From contig JAACZU010000017.1 of the NCBI GenBank assembly GCA_009996615.1, positions 1 through 64,000 of the forward strand: a stretch of 64,000 nucleotides of DNA. Direction: 5' to 3'. Shown here piece after piece: positions 58,489 through 64,000 of the stretch. This DNA is from Rhodanobacteraceae bacterium. GTDB lineage: Bacteria; Pseudomonadota; Gammaproteobacteria; Xanthomonadales; Rhodanobacteraceae. The notes below the pieces were generated by a model. That model made no database searches. It was given only the letters and a program-made list of their open reading frames with translations, and was not told the DNA's origin. The position numbers and the translations under genes are program-made. Numbering within the stretch: position 1 is the stretch's first letter; the number at the start of each line of letters is the position of its first letter.

Positions 58489-59109
58489 ATGAACGTGCTG
58501 GTCCGTGTGTTGGTATCAGGTTGCGTCGCCTTGCTCTCCGCCTGCGCGACGCCCGGTGGCAGCGGGCAGCCCCCACCGGTCGATCCACAAGCCCAGGCCG
58601 TCAGCGTCTACCGCATCGGCGTCGACGACATCCTCGACGTATCGGTCTGGCACAACCCGGATTTGAGCACGAAGGTTCCGGTGCGCCCGGACGGCATGAT
58701 CTCAGTGCCGCTGATCGGTGACGTCGAGGCCGGCGGAAAGACCCCGCAGGACGTCTCCGCCGCGATCCAGGACAAGCTCAAGGCCTACATCCGCGATCCG
58801 CAGGTGGCGGTGATCCTGACCGAACTGCGCAGCCACGAATACCTGTCGCGCGTGCGCGTGACCGGTGCGGTGCGCCAGCCGATCTCGGTGCCCTATCGCC
58901 AAGGCATGACCGTACTCGACGCGATCCTCGCCGCCGGCGGCACCAACGAGTTCGCCGCCGCCGACAGCACCGAGCTCTACCGCAAGCACGCCGGCGCCAC
59001 GAAGGCCTACCCGGTGCGCCTGGACGCGATCCTGAAGAAGGGCGACCTCGCGACGAACTATCCAGCCCAGCCCGGCGACATCATCACCGTGCCGGAACGC
59101 GTCTTCTGA
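58489..59109 (+). CDS. Polysaccharide export outer-membrane lipoprotein (XrtA-type)
   Basis: A 206-residue Wza-like protein. The lipobox is LLSAC with Cys19. YRIGVDDILDVSVWHNPDL opens the poly-export domain (about 40-115), and an SLBB-type domain with VTGAVRQPISVPYRQGMTVLDAIL follows. It is expected to form the outer-membrane exit channel. GGGAGG precedes the ATG. The length and neighbours fit exosortase-A-type EPS loci. Confidence 0.9.
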   Translation: MNVLVRVLVSGCVALLSACATPGGSGQPPPVDPQAQAVSVYRIGVDDILDVSVWHNPDLSTKVPVRPDGMISVPLIGDVEAGGKTPQDVSAAIQDKLKAYIRDPQVAVILTELRSHEYLSRVRVTGAVRQPISVPYRQGMTVLDAILAAGGTNEFAAADSTELYRKHAGATKAYPVRLDAILKKGDLATNYPAQPGDIITVPERVF

Positions 59110-59131
59110 CTGAATCGATTCGGAGGCGACC

Positions 59132-60667
59132 ATGGCCCTCGCGATGGTTCCGATGGCCGAACTGGTGCCGATTCTCTCCAGCGAAGCGCGCCGTCACGAT
59201 CGGACGCTGGGCATCCTGTTCGCGCTGATAGCGCTGCTGGCTTTGCTGGTCGGCGTGCTCTGGCCACGCAAGTACGAGGCTTCCACGACGATCCTCGTGC
59301 AGGAAAGCAACATCGTCACCGGCCTGATGGAAGGCCGCGCCGTCGCCACCGGCGTCACCGATCGCGCCTCGATCGCGCGCGAGGTGATCTTCAGCCGCAA
59401 GGTCATGGACGACATCCTCGCCACCGGCGGGTGGATGGCGCAACGGCCTCCCCCGAGCGCGGTGGAGCAGGATCGGCTGATCGAGAGCATCGAGGGCCGG
59501 ACCCGGATCGCCAGCCCGCGCGACAACCTGATCCAGATCACCTACTCGGACTCGACTCCCGAGCGCGCGTTCAAGGTCACGCAACGCCTGGCCGAGCTGT
59601 TCATCCGCGAGAGCATCGCCACCAAGGAGCGCGAGAGCCGCAACGCGTTCGACTTCATCGACAGCCAGGTCGAGGCCTATCGGCAGAAACTGGCCAGCGC
59701 CGAGGACAAGCTGAAGGCCTATCGCGATGCCAATCCGGATGCGCGCCCCGGCAGCGAGACCGATGCCAACACGCGGATCGGCCAGCTGCGCACGCAGGTC
59801 GAGCAGTCCCGCATGGAAGTGATGGAGCAGCACTCCAAGGAGGCCGAGCTGGCTACCCAGCTCTCGGGCGAATCGGAAATCACCATGGTGCAGACGCGGG
59901 CTGGGCAGATCGAGGCACAACTGGCCGAGCTGCAGGGACAGCTGGACCGGTTGCGCCTGAACTACACCGACGACTATCCGGACGTCGTGCGCATCCGCCA
60001 TCAGATGCAGGACCTCAAGGACGCGCTCGCGCGTGCCGACCAGGAACACGCCGCCACGCCGACGGCGCTCGATAGCGGCATCCATTTCAGCCCGGTGTAC
60101 CAGGAGCTCCGGAGCAAGCTGGGCGAAGCGCGCCGCAACGCGGCCGCCGCCGCGGCGCGCATGAACGCGAGCGAGCGCCTGCTCGATGCCGAGCTGCAGC
60201 GCAGCTCGCGGATCGCGGGCCTGGCCAACACGCTCGCCGAGCTGACGCGCGACTACGAGGTCAACCGCGACATCTACCAGGACCTGCTCAAGCGCCGTGA
60301 GAACGCGCGCGTGTCGATGAGCCTGGATGCCGAACAACGTGGCCCGACCTTCCGCATCCAGGAACCGGCCATCATGCCCTTGCGGCCCTCCGGCCTGCGC
60401 CTGACGCACTTCGCGGTCGCCGGCCTCATGCTCGGCCTGGCACTGCCGCTCGGCGTGCTGTTCGGCTACGTGCGCTTCGATCCGCGCGTGCGCTCGGCAG
60501 CGCAGGTCGAACGCGTGGCCGGCGTGCCGGTGCTGGCCACGGTGCCCTACTACGCCACCCCGCGTGACCGTCGCCGCCGGTCCGCCCGCACGCTGCAGTT
60601 CGTGCTCATCGTCGCGGTCGTGGTGGCGGCCTACGCGCTGACGTACCTGTTCCAACTGAAAGGGTAG
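59132..60667 (+). CDS. Polysaccharide chain-length determinant (XrtA-type)
   Basis: A 511-residue Wzz/PCP-family inner-membrane protein. The first helix (about 27-45) is followed by a Wzz domain, then long coiled coils (about 160-400), and two C-terminal helices (about 418-440 and 490-508). GPTFRIQEPAIMPLRPSGLR is the conserved proline-rich segment before the second helix. It pairs with the following tyrosine-kinase-like protein. GGAGG precedes the ATG. Confidence 0.9.
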   Translation: MALAMVPMAELVPILSSEARRHDRTLGILFALIALLALLVGVLWPRKYEASTTILVQESNIVTGLMEGRAVATGVTDRASIAREVIFSRKVMDDILATGGWMAQRPPPSAVEQDRLIESIEGRTRIASPRDNLIQITYSDSTPERAFKVTQRLAELFIRESIATKERESRNAFDFIDSQVEAYRQKLASAEDKLKAYRDANPDARPGSETDANTRIGQLRTQVEQSRMEVMEQHSKEAELATQLSGESEITMVQTRAGQIEAQLAELQGQLDRLRLNYTDDYPDVVRIRHQMQDLKDALARADQEHAATPTALDSGIHFSPVYQELRSKLGEARRNAAAAAARMNASERLLDAELQRSSRIAGLANTLAELTRDYEVNRDIYQDLLKRRENARVSMSLDAEQRGPTFRIQEPAIMPLRPSGLRLTHFAVAGLMLGLALPLGVLFGYVRFDPRVRSAAQVERVAGVPVLATVPYYATPRDRRRRSARTLQFVLIVAVVVAAYALTYLFQLKG

Positions 60668-60669
60668 AC

Positions 60670-61434
60670 ATGAGCATTCCGGAAGAGAGGAGGCAGGCCC
60701 GGCGCATCGGCGAGGCCGATGCCGGCGTCCTTGCCCCGCACTCGGGGCAAGGCCGGTCGATCAGGCACATGGTGGAATCGACCGCTTTGGCGCCGCGCCA
60801 GCTCGAGGAGCAGCGGCTGATCCATCGCGAGGAATCGGCACGCGAGCAGGCCGATGCGTTCCGCGAGATCCGCACGCGCCTGTTGGCGATCGGCGGGGCG
60901 CAGAACTTCGTCACCCTGGTGGCGCCGATCAGCCCCGGCTCGGGCGGCAGCTTCGTGGCGCGCAACCTCGCCGCCGCGTTCGCGTTCGACGAGGCCAAGA
61001 CGGCCCTGCTGGTCGACTGCAACTTCCGGCACCCGGTCCAGCACAAGGCGCTGAACGTCGATCCTGTACGCGGCGGCCTGGTCGACTTCCTCGAGCACCC
61101 GGCGCTGGGGATCGAAAACATCGTCTACGGCACCGGCGTCGCGCGCCTGCGCCTGGTGCCGGCCGGGCATGTCCGCGAGATGCGGAGCGAATACTTCATC
61201 TCGTTCCGCATGCGCGCCATGCTCGATTCGCTGCGCTGCCGCTATCCCGACCGCTACCTGTTCCTCGACGGCCCGGCCGTGAAGGGGTCGCCGGATGCGC
61301 GCATCGCCGCGGACCTGGCCGATTTCGTCGTGCTGGTGGCCGGCTACGGCCGCGACACGCCCGCCGCAATCAGCGCCGCCGCAGCCGCGTTCGACCCGAA
61401 CAAGCTCGCCGGCGTGGTGCTGAACCAACCGTGA
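60670..61434 (+). CDS. BY-kinase-like protein with degenerate Walker A
   Basis: A 254-residue CpsD/BY-kinase-family protein that should partner the chain-length determinant. The nucleotide loop reads APISPGSGGSFVARNLA (85-101) where GEGKT or GKS is expected, so the invariant Lys is missing. Walker A-prime is ALLVDCNFRHP (112-122). No C-terminal Tyr cluster is present. It may therefore bind nucleotide weakly or act only as a regulatory partner. It starts 2 bp after the preceding stop. Confidence 0.8.
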   Translation: MSIPEERRQARRIGEADAGVLAPHSGQGRSIRHMVESTALAPRQLEEQRLIHREESAREQADAFREIRTRLLAIGGAQNFVTLVAPISPGSGGSFVARNLAAAFAFDEAKTALLVDCNFRHPVQHKALNVDPVRGGLVDFLEHPALGIENIVYGTGVARLRLVPAGHVREMRSEYFISFRMRAMLDSLRCRYPDRYLFLDGPAVKGSPDARIAADLADFVVLVAGYGRDTPAAISAAAAAFDPNKLAGVVLNQP

Positions 61435-61453
61435 GAATCCCAGGGGAAAACAC

Positions 61454-62758
61454 ATGAGACGAACGCAGGGGGTCGTCGCCTCGTCCAGCCTCGCGCTGGT
61501 GATCGCCGCGGGAAGCGTCACCGCAACGCCCGCGCTCGACTACACGATCGGAGTAAGTCTGCGGCACGACGACAACGTCAACCAGAGCGCGACCGATCCG
61601 GTCAGCGACAACATCCTCACCCCGAGCCTGGCCTTTTCGCTCAACCAGCAGGGCTCGGCGGTGACCGCCCGCGCCGCCGGCACGCTCGAGTACCGCGATT
61701 ACATGTCCGGCTCCTACAACAGCCAGTTCGCCGGCCTGCTGTCAGGCACCGCCGCCTGGCACATCAGTCCCGAGCGCCTGGACTGGGTGGTCGAGGACTA
61801 CGTCGGCCGGCAGCCGGTCGACGTGCTCGCCAACAACACCCCCTCCAACCAGCAGCAGACCAACGTGTTCAGCACCGGACCGACGCTGCGGGCGCACTTC
61901 GGCGATGGCCTGCGCGGCCAGCTCGACCTGCGCTACACCAACAACTACGCCGAGGTGAGCAAGGATTTCAACGGCGACCGCATCAGCGCTGCGGGACGCG
62001 TGCTGTACCTGCTCGACCCGACCAGCGAGCTCGCCGGCAACCTGTCGGTCGAGAGCGCGCGGTTCGATGTCGCGCCCAAGCGCTTCGACTACGATCGCGG
62101 CGACGCCTACCTGGGCTATTCGCGCAGCGGAGGCAGCGTCAACCTGCAGGGCAGCCTGGGTTACAGCCGGCTGACCTTCCGCGACGGCGGCGGCAGCCAC
62201 GGCGGCCTGCTGGCCACGCTGACGGTCACCTACGCGCCCAACCCGGCCAACACGTTCGCGCTCGGTGCGAGCGACACGTACTCCGACGCCGCCGCCGAAC
62301 TGTCGCTCGACCCGAGCCAGATCGGCCAGCAGGGCGTCGTCGGCAGCGGCCTCAGCGGCGTGGTGGTCGCGCCGGACGTGTATCGCGAACGCTCACTGCG
62401 CCTGAGCTTCGGCCATCACGGCGAGCGGTATCACCTCACCGTCGCGCCATTCGTGCGCAGGCTGCACTACCTCGACCCGACCACGCCCGACGAGCGCTCG
62501 CGCGGGCTGTACGCCGACTTCACTTGGTCGCTGACCGCGCGCAATGAGCTGAGCGTGTTCGCCGGCGGCGAAAACCGCGACTACGTCTCGCTCGATCGCA
62601 ACGACCGCGACCGCAGCTACGGCGCCAGCGTGTCCTGGCAGCAGGCGCGCAACTGGGCGTGGGTGCTGAGCGTGACGCGCCTGAAGCGCAGCACCAATGC
62701 ACTGGACCAGAGCTTCACCGAGAACGCGATCGGGCTTTCCCTCATCTACCGCCGTTGA
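61454..62758 (+). CDS. Outer-membrane beta-barrel protein of XrtA systems
   Basis: A 434-residue secreted protein with a signal peptide (about 1-25). The mature part has many alternating amphipathic strands (YTIGVSLRHDDNVNQSATD at the start, then paired strands to the C-terminus SLIYRR). Composition and position match the TIGR03016-type outer-membrane protein of exosortase-A EPS loci. GGGGA precedes the ATG. It may form a channel or scaffold for EPS export. Confidence 0.85.
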   Translation: MRRTQGVVASSSLALVIAAGSVTATPALDYTIGVSLRHDDNVNQSATDPVSDNILTPSLAFSLNQQGSAVTARAAGTLEYRDYMSGSYNSQFAGLLSGTAAWHISPERLDWVVEDYVGRQPVDVLANNTPSNQQQTNVFSTGPTLRAHFGDGLRGQLDLRYTNNYAEVSKDFNGDRISAAGRVLYLLDPTSELAGNLSVESARFDVAPKRFDYDRGDAYLGYSRSGGSVNLQGSLGYSRLTFRDGGGSHGGLLATLTVTYAPNPANTFALGASDTYSDAAAELSLDPSQIGQQGVVGSGLSGVVVAPDVYRERSLRLSFGHHGERYHLTVAPFVRRLHYLDPTTPDERSRGLYADFTWSLTARNELSVFAGGENRDYVSLDRNDRDRSYGASVSWQQARNWAWVLSVTRLKRSTNALDQSFTENAIGLSLIYRR

Positions 62759-62765
62759 CCCAGCC

Positions 62766-63563
62766 GTGACTTCCGCACCGTCTCCCGCTCGCCTGGTCGT
62801 CTTGATGTATCACGCCGTCCAGGCAGCGGGCGACGCATGCGCAGGCCAGGACCCGCACTACACGATCCCGTCCGCGCGCTTCGCCGGACACCTCGACCTG
62901 GCGCTGCGCAGCGGCGCGCGCGTAGACTGCGCGCGCGACCTGCTGGCCACGGACGGAAGCGGCCCGGCCGTCGCGCTGACCTTCGACGACGGCCACCTCA
63001 GCCACTACGTCTGCGCGTTCCCGCTGCTGGCCGCGCGCGGCCTGCGCGCCGACTTCTTCGTCAACCCTGCGCGCGTGGGCACGGCGGGGTTCGCCAGCTG
63101 GAGCCAATTGCGCGCGATGGCAGCGGCCGGCATGTCGATCCAGTCGCACGGCTACGACCACCGCTACTTCGACGAGCTCGCTCCGGCCGTACTGCGCGAA
63201 GACCTGCAACGCGCACGCGGCGAGATCGAGGCGCACATCGGCCAGCCGGTCACGCTGCTCGCGCCGCCCGGCGGGCGCGCACCGGCCGGCCTGGCCGCGC
63301 TTGCCCGCGCGACCGGCTACCGCCACGTGCTCGGCTCGCGGCCCGGGCGCATCGCCGGGCGCACGGGCCTGCGCGTGCTGCCGCGCGTACCGGTCACCGC
63401 CGATCTCGACGACGCGCGCCTGCGCGCCTGGCTGGACGGTTCGCCGTTCGTCAGCGCGCGCGCGCAGATGCGCCACCTCGTGCTCGGATCGGCCAAGCGC
63501 CTGCTCGGCAACCGGCGCTACGAGCAGGTCCGCGCGCGCCTGCTGGGACAACCGCACGGATAA
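62766..63563 (+). CDS. Polysaccharide deacetylase (NodB family)
   Basis: A 265-residue NodB-fold protein. LTFDDGH (71-77) supplies the catalytic and metal-binding Asp pair, and SHGYDH (127-132) supplies the His ligands. The start GTG at 62766 lies 8 bp after the previous stop. No signal peptide is seen. It is expected to remove N-acetyl groups from the EPS or its precursor, as in other XrtA loci. Confidence 0.88.
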   Translation: MTSAPSPARLVVLMYHAVQAAGDACAGQDPHYTIPSARFAGHLDLALRSGARVDCARDLLATDGSGPAVALTFDDGHLSHYVCAFPLLAARGLRADFFVNPARVGTAGFASWSQLRAMAAAGMSIQSHGYDHRYFDELAPAVLREDLQRARGEIEAHIGQPVTLLAPPGGRAPAGLAALARATGYRHVLGSRPGRIAGRTGLRVLPRVPVTADLDDARLRAWLDGSPFVSARAQMRHLVLGSAKRLLGNRRYEQVRARLLGQPHG

Positions 63564-63567
63564 GGCC

Positions 63568-64000
63568 ATGCTGACCGCCGTCCTCTGGCTGTGCCTGGCG
63601 CTACTGGCGTTTGCCTACGTCGGCTATCCGCTGGCGATGTGGGCGCGCGCGCGCTGGACGCCGCACGCGCTCCAACCGCGCGCGTGGCAGCCGCGCGTCG
63701 ATGCGCTGCTGGTCGTGCACGATGCGGCGGCCGGACTGGCGCGCAAGCTCGACAACCTGCTCGCGCTGGACTACCCGCCAGAGCGCTTGCGCGTGCACGT
63801 CGCCTGCGACGGCTGCACGGATGCGAGCGCGGCGATCGCGCGCGGGCACGCGGATGCGCGCGTTAGCGTGCATGCATTTCCCACCCGGCGCGGCAAGTCG
63901 GCCTGCCTCGGCGACGTGCTGCCGGGTCTGCATGGCGATGTCGTGCTGTTCTGCGACGTGCGCCAGCACATCGCCGGCGATGCGCTGCGCGAGCTGGTGC
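63568..64000 (+). CDS. Glycosyltransferase family 2, truncated by window end
   Basis: The open frame starts at the ATG at 63568, 4 bp after the deacetylase stop, and runs off the window (about 144 codons visible). An N-terminal helix (LTAVLWLCLALLAFAYVGYP) is followed by the GT2 fold with LDYPPERLRVHVACDGCTD, where DGCTD matches the usual DGSTD. FPTRRGKSACL is the next conserved segment. It is expected to add a sugar to the lipid-linked EPS unit. Confidence 0.82.
   Translation, partial: MLTAVLWLCLALLAFAYVGYPLAMWARARWTPHALQPRAWQPRVDALLVVHDAAAGLARKLDNLLALDYPPERLRVHVACDGCTDASAAIARGHADARVSVHAFPTRRGKSACLGDVLPGLHGDVVLFCDVRQHIAGDALRELV

Overview
This 64 kb window is chromosomal DNA of a high-GC gammaproteobacterium. 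Gene content and intergenic repeats point to the Lysobacterales (Xanthomonadales), probably near Rhodanobacteraceae or Lysobacteraceae. Reasons: a divergent xth/pyrE pair, tyrS next to a mepM-type peptidase and anmK, two DUF4124 proteins, a Tat-exported TldD-like protein beside a MoxR/DUF58 cluster, an XrtA-type exopolysaccharide (EPS) locus, and dense palindromic intergenic elements built from words such as GGGAATCGGGAAT. The genus cannot be fixed from the sequence. No tRNA, rRNA, CRISPR array or intact insertion sequence was seen.

Layout. 1-567: five degenerate tandem repeats of about 125 bp, each of the first four with a CGAAGC/GCTTCG hairpin, running into an SGNH-like gene (568-1656). 1667-10696: housekeeping block with tyrS, a murein endopeptidase, anmK, ampG-xth, pyrE, a DUF4124 protein and glmU. 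10833-18725: two gene groups lying between glmU and atpC, which are normally neighbours. The first (minus strand) has a small secreted twin CX3C peptide, a secreted thioredoxin-like protein, a possible 43-codon ORF and two FtsX-type permeases. The second (plus strand) has a TPR-sulfotransferase, a GT-C-like membrane protein and a GtrA protein. 18793-26352: the complete F1Fo-ATP synthase operon atpIBEFHAGDC. 26476-27531: a phasin and queD. 27725-39484: TldD/TldE-like pair, DUF4159, MoxR, DUF58, BatA-like, DUF4175-like and one more large membrane protein. 39485-44330: a mosaic accessory stretch with a secreted repeat protein and its partner, several repeat families, a TrmY-like tRNA methyltransferase and a lower-GC GIY-YIG nuclease. 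44401-56755: mixed genes (two unknowns, DUF885 peptidase, dinB, DUF4124, lipoprotein, periplasmic Bcp, hypoxanthine-DNA glycosylase, Ste24-like protease, aqpZ, GST). 56989 to the end: start of the EPS locus, continuing past the window.

The strongest candidate for an undescribed system is the minus-strand cluster 14246 to 10833. A 71-residue precursor carries a symmetric C-x3-C-x9-C-x3-C mature part. Its apparent promoter (TTGACG, 17 bp, GATACT) has a run of 13 T inside the spacer, a classic architecture for phase variation. A 12-bp perfect hairpin separates it from a secreted CPPC thioredoxin-fold protein, and two FtsX-type permeases follow with no ATPase in the window. A maturation/export or self-protection system for a disulfide-bonded peptide, switched by slippage, is an inference from these observations.

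A second theme is repeats acting inside genes. One element supplies the last ~39 codons and stop of the DUF58 gene plus the ribosome-binding region of the next gene. Another encodes residues just after the DUF4159 signal peptide. An inverted pair sits directly against the GTG starts of both xth and pyrE.
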